NCBI GenBank assembly: GCA_041651255.1
Contig: JBAZJP010000002.1
Coordinates: 207,076-271,075, forward strand
Direction of reading: 5' to 3'
DNA: 64,000 bases
Origin: Sulfuriferula sp041651255
GTDB lineage: Bacteria > Pseudomonadota > Gammaproteobacteria > Burkholderiales > Sulfuriferulaceae
The position numbers and the translations under genes were made by a program. This document shows positions 25,819 to 34,934 of the stretch, one piece after another. Positions within the stretch are counted from its first letter, which is position 1, and each line of letters starts with the position of its first letter. Under the pieces are notes generated by a model, which worked only from the letters and a program-made list of their open reading frames with translations, searched no databases and was not told where the DNA came from.

Positions 25819-26370
25819 ATGAAGCGTTTATTAGTGGCATCAGGTTTGGTGTTAGGTACTACAGTTGCAGTTGCGGCTGGCTTTACGGTAAGCAGTCCTG
25901 ACCTTGCCCCCAATCAGAAAATTGGTCAGAAATTCGTCTTTAACAGCTTTGGTTGCACTGGTGAGAATGTTTCACCTGCATTGAACTGGAAAAATACCCC
26001 AGCAGGTACAAAAAGTTTTGCCGTAACAGTGCATGATCCAGATGCGCCAACGGGCGGCGCAGGTTTCTGGCATTGGGTGGTGATTAATTTGCCGGCGACC
26101 ATGACAGGGTTAGCGCAAGGCGATGGGGTGGTAGACAGTAAAAATCTGCCACAAGGCGCGACACAAATTCATAATGATTATGGCTTGGCCGGTTGGGGTG
26201 GGCCATGCCCGCCTGTAGGTAACAAGCCACATCGTTATAATTTTACCGTCTATGCGCTAAAGGTCGATAAATTGGTGATTCCAGCGGATGCGAGTACTGC
26301 GGTAGTGGGTTTCATGATTAACCAAAATGCATTGGGGAAGGCAACGTTAACTGCAAGATATGGGCGTTAA
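25819..26370 (+). CDS. YbhB/YbcL-type phosphatidylethanolamine-binding protein
   Basis: A 183-residue protein with a cleavable signal peptide (MKRLLVASGLVLGTTVAVAA), so probably periplasmic. The PEBP core is visible: DPDAPTGGAGFWHWVVINLP near 70-90 and GPCPPVGNKPHRYNFTVYAL near 130-150. Bacterial PEBP proteins have no settled function; some affect kinase signalling or bind small ligands. It has a strong ribosome-binding site (GAGGAGGG) and an inverted-repeat terminator behind it. Confidence 0.92.
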   Translation: MKRLLVASGLVLGTTVAVAAGFTVSSPDLAPNQKIGQKFVFNSFGCTGENVSPALNWKNTPAGTKSFAVTVHDPDAPTGGAGFWHWVVINLPATMTGLAQGDGVVDSKNLPQGATQIHNDYGLAGWGGPCPPVGNKPHRYNFTVYALKVDKLVIPADASTAVVGFMINQNALGKATLTARYGR

Positions 26371-26380
26371 ATTTTGAGGC

Positions 26381-26406
26381 AGAGGGATGTTAATGAATAT
26401 CCCTCT
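26381..26406. terminator. Bidirectional terminator, PEBP gene / barrel protein
   Basis: Perfect 8-bp stem AGAGGGAT / ATCCCTCT with a 10-nt loop between two convergent genes. T-rich tracts are short, so termination strength is uncertain. Confidence 0.55.
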
Positions 26407-26413
26407 ATTGGTC

Positions 26414-27691
26414 TTAGAAATATCTGATTAGTGTGGACTGAATAAAGCTGTCTTCTTTGACTACATAAAGCGGGTTTGTGTTGCTAATGCGGTGATAGCC
26501 CTGCCCTAAGAATCGTATGCTCCATTTATCATTCAGGCGGCGGTTGATTTCTACTCGCGTGGTGCGCGATGCATTGCCTACATCGGTCATGATGCCGACT
26601 TTCATGTCAGTAGAATGTTCGTCATTGAGTGCTAATCTACAGCCGACAAATACGTCATTATCTAATACAGGGGCGGAATCGCTACCAATACGGCTGTCAT
26701 AATTGTATTCCAGATAATTGGTTAAATCTATTTGGCTATTGAAGATGCCGTTAAAAGTGTACTCCACTCCGGTGACATAAGCGTAATAACGTTGGAAATT
26801 GCTGTTGCGTTCTATGGCTTCGAGTTTCAATATCCAGTCACCCAGCAAGTAATTAACATCTAAGCCTGCCTGGCTAATTAAGTCGTAATTAACTTGTAGA
26901 CCTAATGGATTTTCAGTCGTGATTAACGAGTCGAGTTGGGTGATGCGTGGGTCGCGGCTAGTGCCACGGAAATATGAAACGCCAATATCAAGCTTGTCAA
27001 AGCGTTTTGACCAGCGTGCTGCAAAGTCCAGATGGTTTTGCTTCGTACTGGCTTCGAATACTACCGGTGCGCGAACAAGGGATGTAGGAGTGCGTAAACG
27101 GCCTTCAGGGCCAGAAAATGTACGTTCTCTAAAGTAAGGTAGCACGAAAAAATCCACGACACCCCAATCAGTGTCTGTGGTCGTGCGTATCATGGGTTGC
27201 CCCAGTTTTTGTTCCATTTTAGGGTCTTCAATCTCATCAGTTTGATTGACGATGTCGATTAAATGGTGTGATTCAGCGACGCCCCAAAATACCTTGTCGA
27301 TGCCGATGCGTAAATTCCAGGGTGTATTTTTATCGCCATGGCTAGAACGCCATACCATTTCACGGATATCAAAATGAGTGCGATAGTCGTCCCGATCATC
27401 CCAGCGGTAAAACGGTTTGAATGAGAACGTATTTCTTTTGCCATCCCATTCATTAAAATAACTGGGTTGGATCGCAATGGACGGTTCGTCCTGATGTGCC
27501 AAACCTGTGTCGGCAATTTGTTGTTTTTGGAAGGAGTTGGTGTCGAGTTCATATTGCTGCATCGTTGCTGATTTATTGAGAAAATGACGCATTTCAAAAT
27601 CAATTTCCGTCGTCCATTCACCAGCTTGGGATGGTAGTGCGAAAGTGGAGAATAAAAGCGTGCTGATGTGAACTGTTTTTTTAATAATCAT
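26414..27691 (-). CDS. Outer-membrane beta-barrel protein, unknown function
   Basis: A 425-residue protein with a signal peptide (cleavage probable after PSQA, about residue 23) and a pattern of alternating amphipathic strands with aromatic girdles through to the C-terminus. It ends in the aromatic residue F (STLIRYF), as expected for BAM-assembled barrels. It looks like a porin or export barrel of about 14-18 strands, but I cannot assign a substrate. It stands alone, upstream of an AT-rich region and convergent with the PEBP gene. Confidence 0.8.
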   Translation of the reverse strand: MIIKKTVHISTLLFSTFALPSQAGEWTTEIDFEMRHFLNKSATMQQYELDTNSFQKQQIADTGLAHQDEPSIAIQPSYFNEWDGKRNTFSFKPFYRWDDRDDYRTHFDIREMVWRSSHGDKNTPWNLRIGIDKVFWGVAESHHLIDIVNQTDEIEDPKMEQKLGQPMIRTTTDTDWGVVDFFVLPYFRERTFSGPEGRLRTPTSLVRAPVVFEASTKQNHLDFAARWSKRFDKLDIGVSYFRGTSRDPRITQLDSLITTENPLGLQVNYDLISQAGLDVNYLLGDWILKLEAIERNSNFQRYYAYVTGVEYTFNGIFNSQIDLTNYLEYNYDSRIGSDSAPVLDNDVFVGCRLALNDEHSTDMKVGIMTDVGNASRTTRVEINRRLNDKWSIRFLGQGYHRISNTNPLYVVKEDSFIQSTLIRYF

Positions 27692-27815
27692 GGTGTTGTC
27701 TTTATTTATTAGTATTACTAAACATTCTGATTAGTTTAATACGTGGAATTTTGTAAGCGTAAAACTGTACATAATGTTCTGTATTTTGTCAACAAAATGA
27801 CAGATTAAATCTTGG

Positions 27816-28946
27816 TTAATTGATTTTTATTTTTAATCGCCACAGTGAGGTGATTTCCGCTGATCTGGCTTGATAGAGTGGGTCAGTTGGATCGTTGGCT
27901 TTAGGGTGATGTGGTTTAGTGTCGATACGATCTAATACTTGCAATCCTGCTTGGTCTATCCACTCTAGCAATGTTTCACGGCTGCGTAATCCCAGATGTT
28001 CTGCAAGGTCGGAAAGGATCAGCCAGGCTTCGCCATCTGCGGTCAGATGTGTATTTAATCCAGTGAGAAAGTTGCGTAACATTTGGCTTTCAAAATCATA
28101 AATAGCGTGTTCTATCGGCGTGTTAGGTCGAGCGGGCAACCAGGGTGGATTGCACACGATGAGCGGTGCACGACCTGCTGGGAATAAATCGGCGGAGATA
28201 ATCTCCACTTGCGTATTTAGTCCCAGTTGGTTGATATTGTCTTGTGCACACTTTATTGCGCGCGGATCTTGTTCCGTGGCGATGATGTGTTCTACGCCAC
28301 GGCGTGCGAGAACTGCAGCGAGCACGCCAGTACCCGTGCCGATGTCAAAAGCGAGGGTTGTGTTGGATAAAGGGGCGCTTGCTACCAGATGGATATATTC
28401 GCCGCGTATCGGTGAGAATACGCCGTAGTGCGGGTAAATACGGCCGTTTATTTCAGGAATTTCTACGCCTTTTTTACGCCATTCATATGCGCTGATGACA
28501 CTGAGTAATTCCCGTAATGAGGTCACAAATGCAGGGTGATGTTCACCCAGCACTTGCGTATAGGCGGCTTTAACATCAGGTGCACGGCGTAAGGGGATGC
28601 GGTAGTCGGCTTCCAGTTCGATGAGCACCATGCCCAGAACGCGGGCGCGCAATGATTGAGATTGGCGATTCAGGTGGAAAGCTTGCGCAGGCGATTCAGC
28701 TTTTTTTGCGGGCTTTTTGCGTGGGCGGTCTATGCGTCGTGCTAACGCTTGTAATAATAATCGGGCATTATTGAAGTCGCCACGGTAAAGCAGACCATTG
28801 CCTTCACAAGCAAGGCGGTGGGCAGTGTCGGCATCGAGTGTATCGTCAACAATAACGACGCGTTTAGGCGGTGGTGTGCCATTTTCGGCGTGCCATGGTG
28901 CGCTGTGTTCGATGTCGGCTTCTAGCCAGTTTAAGGTATTGGTCAT
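27816..28946 (-). CDS. Class I SAM-dependent methyltransferase (NPPW motif)
   Basis: A 376-residue protein whose C-terminal half is a Rossmann methyltransferase. SAM-binding motif I AFDIGTGTGVLAAVLA lies near residue 200, an acidic motif II TEQD follows, and catalytic motif IV reads VCNPPWLP near 260. NPPY/W is typical of N-methyltransferases acting on glutamine or nucleobases (PrmC, RlmF/G, small-domain group). The N-terminal 180 residues are a separate domain with a basic segment RPRKKPAKK. The exact substrate is unknown; rRNA or protein are both possible. Confidence 0.85.
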   Translation of the reverse strand: MTNTLNWLEADIEHSAPWHAENGTPPPKRVVIVDDTLDADTAHRLACEGNGLLYRGDFNNARLLLQALARRIDRPRKKPAKKAESPAQAFHLNRQSQSLRARVLGMVLIELEADYRIPLRRAPDVKAAYTQVLGEHHPAFVTSLRELLSVISAYEWRKKGVEIPEINGRIYPHYGVFSPIRGEYIHLVASAPLSNTTLAFDIGTGTGVLAAVLARRGVEHIIATEQDPRAIKCAQDNINQLGLNTQVEIISADLFPAGRAPLIVCNPPWLPARPNTPIEHAIYDFESQMLRNFLTGLNTHLTADGEAWLILSDLAEHLGLRSRETLLEWIDQAGLQVLDRIDTKPHHPKANDPTDPLYQARSAEITSLWRLKIKIN

Positions 28947-28951
28947 GATGT

Positions 28952-29269
28952 TTACGAGGCTATGTGGGCAAAGGTCATTTGCGCGCTGGGTTTGTCGATA
29001 TGAATATGCACTTCGCAGTAATCATGCGTGGTGCTGGGTTCGTCATTGCAATTACAGCCTGCGGTAATTTCGTCGAAGAAAATGCCAATATGGGCTGTTA
29101 ATTTGTCTGTTTGGTCGCTTATGCTGATGACGCGTAGCTGTTGCGGATAAAGTTGACCGCCTTGTGTGCCAGCGTGACTATGCTGAAGGATGTTGGGGAG
29201 GTATGCCGATAGCACGTCGGGTAACGTGCTAACGGCAGGTATGCAAGTGAGTTTGATTACGCCATCCAA
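28952..29269 (-). CDS. Hypothetical 105-residue protein with Cys cluster
   Basis: A small soluble protein with a central GCNCNDEPSTTHDYCEVHIHI segment, broken here as GCNCNDEP and DYCEVHIHI: three cysteines and two histidines in a short span. It could be a metal site, but the pattern matches no motif I know. It overlaps the aminotransferase gene by 13 bp and precedes the methyltransferase by 5 bp, so it belongs to a three-gene operon. Function unknown. Confidence 0.7.
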   Translation of the reverse strand: MDGVIKLTCIPAVSTLPDVLSAYLPNILQHSHAGTQGGQLYPQQLRVISISDQTDKLTAHIGIFFDEITAGCNCNDEPSTTHDYCEVHIHIDKPSAQMTFAHIAS

Positions 29270-30459
29270 GTCTGTAAACGGCTCAAAGCAGATTTGAGAT
29301 TGTCCATAGACGTAGCGAAAGACAAGCGGATATAGCCTTCGCTACCAAATGCCGATCCAGGTACAACCGCTACACCGGCTTTTTCCAGCAGATATTCGCT
29401 CAGCGCAATATCTGTGGTCGCGCTGATTTTACCTGCGGCGTGGAGACGAGCGATGGCTTTGCTGGCGTCGGGGAAAGCGTAAAAAGCGCCGCCTGCGTAG
29501 ATGCATTCCATGCCGTCTATTTTATTCAACTCCGCCACTACAAATTGATGACGCTCACGGAACGCCGCTATCATCGGCACGATGCAGTTCTGGTCGCCAT
29601 TCAATGCCGCTTCCGCCGCAACTTGCGAGATGGAAGTTGGATTGGAGGTGGATTGAGATTGCACATTTTCCATCGCGGTAATAAGCTTTTCTGGGCCAGC
29701 ACAGTAACCTATGCGCCAGCCTGTCATGGCGTAAGCCTTGGATACGCCATTGAGCACCATGGTACGGTCATACAAATCAGGGCAGGCATTCAGAATGTTA
29801 TCGAATTTGCTGTCTTGCAGGCGTATATGCTCGTACATATCATCGGTAGCGATGATGATGTTAGGGTAATCACGCAGTACCGCGCCTAATGCAGTGAGTT
29901 CTTCCAGGCTGTAAACCGCGCCGCTGGGATTGCTCGGGCTGTTTATGACGACTAATTTGGTGCGCGGGGTAATCGCCGCCAGTAATTGCGCGGGCGTGAT
30001 TTTGAAGCCTTGGGAAATACCGGCTTCGATAATAACTGGCACACCGCCCGCCAAAATAACGATATCAGGATATGAAACCCAGTAAGGCGCAGGGATAATC
30101 ACTTCGTCGCCTGGGTTAATCAGGGCTTGCGCGAGGTTGAAAAAGCTTTGTTTGCCGCCGCACGACACTAATACCTGTTTAGCAGTGTAATCTAAACCGT
30201 TATCGCGTTTGAATTTGGCGATGACTGCCTGTTTTAATGAGGGTGTACCGCCGACGGCGGTGTATTTGGTGAAGCCATTGTTAATCGCTGTAATTGCGGC
30301 ATCTTTAATGTGTTGCGGCGTATCAAAATCAGGCTCGCCTGCACCTAGACCGATAATGTCGTTGCCCTCTGCTTTTAATTTAGCTGCGCGTGCGGTGACG
30401 GCAAGGGTGGGGGAGGGTTTGATGGCCTGAACGCGATTTGAGAGTTCCAACTTAAACAT
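29257..30459 (-). CDS. Class I PLP aminotransferase (aspartate type)
   Basis: A 400-residue fold-type I aminotransferase of the AspC/prephenate-aspartate aminotransferase group. Visible landmarks are GLGAGEPDFDTPQHIKDAA near the start, SPSNPSGAVYS near 175, and the Schiff-base lysine in NGVSKAYAMTGWRIGY near 240. The SFATS region with the substrate-binding arginine lies near the C-terminus. It probably interconverts aspartate/glutamate or makes arogenate. It is first in a minus-strand operon with two small genes and divergent from uvrB. Confidence 0.93.
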   Translation of the reverse strand: MFKLELSNRVQAIKPSPTLAVTARAAKLKAEGNDIIGLGAGEPDFDTPQHIKDAAITAINNGFTKYTAVGGTPSLKQAVIAKFKRDNGLDYTAKQVLVSCGGKQSFFNLAQALINPGDEVIIPAPYWVSYPDIVILAGGVPVIIEAGISQGFKITPAQLLAAITPRTKLVVINSPSNPSGAVYSLEELTALGAVLRDYPNIIIATDDMYEHIRLQDSKFDNILNACPDLYDRTMVLNGVSKAYAMTGWRIGYCAGPEKLITAMENVQSQSTSNPTSISQVAAEAALNGDQNCIVPMIAAFRERHQFVVAELNKIDGMECIYAGGAFYAFPDASKAIARLHAAGKISATTDIALSEYLLEKAGVAVVPGSAFGSEGYIRLSFATSMDNLKSALSRLQTWMA

Positions 30460-30530
30460 CCTTGAATGAGGCTAAGGCGATAACGCCAGCGTGGTAAGAT
30501 TAACAGATTAAAAACAGTGAGATTTTACCC

Positions 30531-32564
30531 GTGATTGCTACATTTCCCAATAGTCCATTTCGATTGCATCAGCCTTTTTTACCTGATGGCGATCAACCGC
30601 AGGCAATTGCCAAGCTGGTGGAGGGGATAAATGATGGTTTAGCGTTCCAGACTTTACTGGGTGTTACGGGCTCAGGCAAGACTTATACCATGGCGCATGT
30701 GATTGCGCAGTTGGGTCGCCCTGCCATGATCATGGCGCCAAATAAAACCTTGGCGGCGCAACTTTATGCTGAAATGCGCGAGTTTTTTCCTGAAAATTCA
30801 GTTGAATATTTTGTTTCCTACTACGATTATTATCAGCCTGAAGCCTATGTGACTGCGCGGGATTTGTTCATCGAGAAAGACTCCAGTATTAACGAACACA
30901 TCGAGCAGATGCGTTTGTCAGCCACCAAAGCCTTGTTGGAGCGCAAAGACAGCATCATCGTGGCGACAGTTTCTGCGATTTACGGTATTGGTGACCCGAG
31001 TGATTACCATCAGATGATCTTGCATTTGCATCAGGGCGAGAAATTGTCGCAGCGTGAGGCGATACAGCGACTGATAGCCATGCAATACGACAGGAACGAA
31101 TTTGAATTCAAGCGCGGCGTGTTTCGCGTGCGCGGTGATGTGCTGGATATTTTCCCTGCTGAGAATGCGGAACACGCGGTTCGGGTCAGCTTGTTTGATG
31201 ATGAGGTCGAAAGCATACGATTGTTTGACCCACTGACGGGACATTTACTGCAAAAACTACCCCGCTGTACGATATATCCATCCAGTCATTATGTCACTCC
31301 GCGCAGCACGACGTTACGGGCGATAGAAGCGATTAAAATCGAATTGCGCGAGCGGCTGGAAGAATACTACCGTGACAACAAGCTGGTTGAAGCGCAAAGA
31401 CTGGAACAGCGTACGCGCTTCGATCTGGAAATGATGAACGAAATGGGTTTCTGTAAGGGTATTGAAAACTACTCTCGGCATTTGTCAGGTCGTAAGCCTG
31501 GCGAGCCGCCACCGACTTTAATCGATTATTTGCCTGCGCATGCGTTGATGATAATTGACGAATCGCACGTCACCATTCCCCAAATTGGCGGGATGTATAA
31601 GGGTGACAGAGCGCGCAAGGAAAATTTGGTGAACTATGGTTTTCGTTTGCCATCGGCGATGGATAATCGCCCGCTGCGGTTCGACGAGTTTGAACGCATT
31701 ATGCGCCAAACTGTGTTCGTTTCTGCCACGCCTGCCGAATATGAGCGGGAGCATCAGGGGCAAGTGGTCGAGCAGGTTGTGCGTCCGACTGGACTGGTGG
31801 ATCCTGAAATCGAAGTGCGTCCTGTGGCGACGCAAGTTGACGATGTGCTGTCAGAGATTACCAAGCGTACGGCCATCAATGAGCGTGTGCTGGTGACGAC
31901 GCTGACTAAACGTATGTCCGAGGATTTGACTGATTATTTGTCGGAGCATGGCGTGAAGGTGCGCTACCTGCATTCGGATGTAGATACGGTGGAGCGCGTC
32001 GAAATTATTCGCGATTTACGGCTAGGTGTGTTTGACGTGCTGGTCGGGATTAACTTGCTGCGTGAGGGTCTGGATATCCCCGAAGTGTCGCTGGTGGCGA
32101 TTCTGGACGCGGATAAGGAAGGCTTTTTGCGTTCTGAGCGTTCGCTGATACAGACCATAGGACGCGCCGCTAGGCATATTAACGGACGCGCGATTTTGTA
32201 CGCTGATCGCATTACCAACTCCATGCGCAAGGCAATGGATGAAACCGAGCGTCGCCGTATTAAACAAACGGCATACAACCTCGAACACGGGATTACGCCG
32301 CGTGGCGTGGTCAGGGGCATTAAAGATATCATCGAAGGCGCATACGATATGGAAAGTGCCCAGGCGAACCACAAAGTTGCGCAAAAGATGGCGAGCTATC
32401 ATGCCAAAGATGAAAAAACCCTGACGCGGGAATTGAAGCAGGTGGAGAAAGACATGCTCACTGCTGCGAAAAATCTGGAATTTGAACGTGCGGGGGAATT
32501 GCGTGATGAGCTGAAACGTTTGAAGTCGGTACTGTTTGGTACAGCTGGGCACGACGAGATTTAA
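30531..32564 (+). CDS. uvrB: Excinuclease ABC subunit UvrB
   Basis: A 677-residue damage-verification helicase of nucleotide excision repair. Walker A GVTGSGKT is near residue 44, the beta-hairpin region YDYYQPEAYV near 95-105, and motif II IDESHVTIPQ near 340. QTIGRAARH is present near 545, and a C-terminal UVR domain pairs with UvrC (TRELKQVEKDMLTAAKNLEF). It starts with GTG at 30531. Only 3 bp separate it from comEC. Confidence 0.97.
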   Translation: MIATFPNSPFRLHQPFLPDGDQPQAIAKLVEGINDGLAFQTLLGVTGSGKTYTMAHVIAQLGRPAMIMAPNKTLAAQLYAEMREFFPENSVEYFVSYYDYYQPEAYVTARDLFIEKDSSINEHIEQMRLSATKALLERKDSIIVATVSAIYGIGDPSDYHQMILHLHQGEKLSQREAIQRLIAMQYDRNEFEFKRGVFRVRGDVLDIFPAENAEHAVRVSLFDDEVESIRLFDPLTGHLLQKLPRCTIYPSSHYVTPRSTTLRAIEAIKIELRERLEEYYRDNKLVEAQRLEQRTRFDLEMMNEMGFCKGIENYSRHLSGRKPGEPPPTLIDYLPAHALMIIDESHVTIPQIGGMYKGDRARKENLVNYGFRLPSAMDNRPLRFDEFERIMRQTVFVSATPAEYEREHQGQVVEQVVRPTGLVDPEIEVRPVATQVDDVLSEITKRTAINERVLVTTLTKRMSEDLTDYLSEHGVKVRYLHSDVDTVERVEIIRDLRLGVFDVLVGINLLREGLDIPEVSLVAILDADKEGFLRSERSLIQTIGRAARHINGRAILYADRITNSMRKAMDETERRRIKQTAYNLEHGITPRGVVRGIKDIIEGAYDMESAQANHKVAQKMASYHAKDEKTLTRELKQVEKDMLTAAKNLEFERAGELRDELKRLKSVLFGTAGHDEI

Positions 32565-32567
32565 GCT

Positions 32568-34934
32568 GTGCGGCTAGTCATTTTAGTTTTTGTTGCAGGT
32601 GTTTTGTGCTTACAGCAGCAATCGGCATTGCCAGATCTAACTTGGGCATGGGGTTTGCCGTTACTGCTTTCAGCTTGGGGGTTGCCACGGGTGGGACGTT
32701 GGTCATGGTTGCGGCGTGGTTTGTTGTTGGGTTTTTGGCTGAGTCTGGGGTTTTTCTACGCCGCATTTTGGGCGCAACAGCGTTTGGCTGAGCAATTGCC
32801 GAAAGTATGGGAAGGCGTGGATGTCAGCGTCGTTGGTGTAGTGGCGAGCTTGCCTGTGGTAGGGGAGCGCGGTCAGCGGTTTGAATTCGATATAGAAAAG
32901 GTGCCGACTTCGGGCGCTGTTGTGCCGCCTCATGTTCAATTATCTACTTATACTCGTGATTTTACCGGGCAGGCTTTGCCCGATGCGATTACTGTACACG
33001 CGGGTCAACGCTGGCAATTAACGGCGCGGCTACGCCGTCCACATGCGAATCAAAATCCGCATGTGATGGATATGGAAGCGGTGTGGTTCTCGCGTGACAT
33101 CCGTGCGCTAGGTGCAGTGCGTGAACGTAGCCCGCATTTGCTGCTGAATGAGCAAGTTTGGCAGTTTCCCTATGTCATTGACATTTTGCGAGAGCGTATT
33201 GCGATGCGGTTTGATGCTGTGCTGGTGCAACAGCCTTATGTCGGCGTGCTCAAGGCTTTGGCGATAGGCGATCAATCTGCCATTCCCGTGGCGCAGTGGC
33301 AGCTGTACCAGCGTACAGGTATTACGCATTTAATCTCGATTTCGGGTTTGCACGTGACTATGCTGGCGGGGGCGATGTTTGCTTTGTTTTACGCGGGCTG
33401 GCGGCGCAGTATGTGGTTGACATTGCGGCTGCCTGCACGTCGTGCGGCGGTGCTGGCGGGCGTGGTGACGGCAACTGGGTATGTATTGCTGGCAGGTTGG
33501 GGTGTGCCTGCGCAACGGACGTTATATATGTTGTGGGTGGTGGCATTACTGTTGTGGTCGGGGCGGACTTTAGCACCAACGCGGATACTGGCGTGGGCGT
33601 TGCTGGTGGTGGTGTTGCTTGACCCTTGGGCGGTGCTGGCAGCGGGATTCTGGTTGTCATTTGGTGCGGTGGGGGTATTGTTGTTTGCCACCGGGGCGCG
33701 AGTCGGTGACGCGCAGTTGCATTGGTTACAAGCCTGGTGGCAGTCGCAATGGGCAGTGACGTTGGCGTTAGCACCTGTGCTGTTACTGCTGTTCGGGCAG
33801 GTTTCTACCATATCTCCGCTGGCGAATGCACTGGCGATACCGATGGTGAGTTTTCTGGTCACGCCACTGGCGTTACTGGGTAGTCTGCCGCATATGGATT
33901 GGGCGTTACATAGCGCGCATGCGTTGATGGCAGCATGCGCATGGTGGTTGCAGCAGCTCGCCGCTTTCCCCTTGTGGACTCAAGCACAGCCAGCACTATG
34001 GCAGGTGTTGCTGGCATTGGCGGGTGCATTATGGTTATTGCTGCCGCGTGGCTTTCCTGCGCGTTGGTTGGGGGTGGTGTGGATGTTGCCTGCGTTGCTG
34101 GTGAGTCCGTCCCAACCTCAGCATGGTGAGCTGTGGGTTGATGTAATAGATGTAGGGCAGGGCTTATCAGTACTGGTGCGTACGGTACATCATGCATTGT
34201 TATTTGATGCCGGGCCACAATATAACAGTACGGCTGATACAGGCAATCGTATTCTTGCACCGTATTTGCGCAGTGAGGGGGTGATGCAACTTGATGAAAT
34301 GATATTGTCTCATGATGATAATGATCATACCGGCGGAGCGGTGTCACTGTTGCAAAGTATACCTGTTGCCCATATCTACACTTCATTACCGACTACACAT
34401 GTGATTTTTACGGGTGTCACTGCGCGTTTGAGCCATTGCCAGCCTGGACAGTCCTGGCAATGGGATGGTGTGGCATTTCAGGTGTTGTATCCAGATGCAG
34501 CGAGCTATTCTGAGTTGGATCGTAAAGACAATCATCGTAGTTGTGTGCTAAAAATCAGCAGCGCGGGCGGTAGTGTATTATTAACGGCTGATATAGAGAC
34601 TGAAGATGAACGCTATCTGTTGGCGAATGCGTCGGGTGATTTGGCGGCGACGTTGCTGATTGCGCCGCACCACGGTAGTCGTACATCATCGACAGCAGAG
34701 TTCGTCGCCGCAGTTGCGCCCAGGTTGACGGTATTTACAGTGGGGTATCAGAATCGTTTCGGGCATCCGCGTGGCGATGTGATGGCGCGTTATGCGCAAG
34801 TTGGCAGCGTGCTGGCGCGTTCGGACAGGGATGGTTTGGTTGCAGTTAAGTTTGCACCTGATCAGGCCATGCAAGTGCAATATTGGCGACAACAGCAACA
34901 GCATTATTGGTGGAATGATGGTTACAACAAATAA
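32568..34934 (+). CDS. comEC: DNA uptake channel ComEC/Rec2
   Basis: A 788-residue inner-membrane protein. The N-terminal DUF4131-like part is followed by the competence domain with multiple TM helices (LISISGLHVTMLAGAMFALF near 255) and a C-terminal metallo-beta-lactamase-like nuclease domain (about 520-780, DAGPQYN, SHDDNDHTGG, APHHGSRTSS). ComEC carries single-stranded DNA into the cytoplasm during transformation. It uses a GTG start and overlaps relA by 20 nt. Codons are G-rich, which leaves long antisense open frames that are not genes. Confidence 0.95.
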   Translation: MRLVILVFVAGVLCLQQQSALPDLTWAWGLPLLLSAWGLPRVGRWSWLRRGLLLGFWLSLGFFYAAFWAQQRLAEQLPKVWEGVDVSVVGVVASLPVVGERGQRFEFDIEKVPTSGAVVPPHVQLSTYTRDFTGQALPDAITVHAGQRWQLTARLRRPHANQNPHVMDMEAVWFSRDIRALGAVRERSPHLLLNEQVWQFPYVIDILRERIAMRFDAVLVQQPYVGVLKALAIGDQSAIPVAQWQLYQRTGITHLISISGLHVTMLAGAMFALFYAGWRRSMWLTLRLPARRAAVLAGVVTATGYVLLAGWGVPAQRTLYMLWVVALLLWSGRTLAPTRILAWALLVVVLLDPWAVLAAGFWLSFGAVGVLLFATGARVGDAQLHWLQAWWQSQWAVTLALAPVLLLLFGQVSTISPLANALAIPMVSFLVTPLALLGSLPHMDWALHSAHALMAACAWWLQQLAAFPLWTQAQPALWQVLLALAGALWLLLPRGFPARWLGVVWMLPALLVSPSQPQHGELWVDVIDVGQGLSVLVRTVHHALLFDAGPQYNSTADTGNRILAPYLRSEGVMQLDEMILSHDDNDHTGGAVSLLQSIPVAHIYTSLPTTHVIFTGVTARLSHCQPGQSWQWDGVAFQVLYPDAASYSELDRKDNHRSCVLKISSAGGSVLLTADIETEDERYLLANASGDLAATLLIAPHHGSRTSSTAEFVAAVAPRLTVFTVGYQNRFGHPRGDVMARYAQVGSVLARSDRDGLVAVKFAPDQAMQVQYWRQQQQHYWWNDGYNK

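Noticed and set aside
33389..33862. Long open frames antisense to comEC
   Set aside because: They are low-complexity Thr/Ala/Pro translations caused by G-rich codons in comEC; the sense frame has clear ComEC domains.
34792..34914. Longer RelA start inside comEC
   Set aside because: The segment is fully within the comEC coding region in another frame and is not RelA-like.
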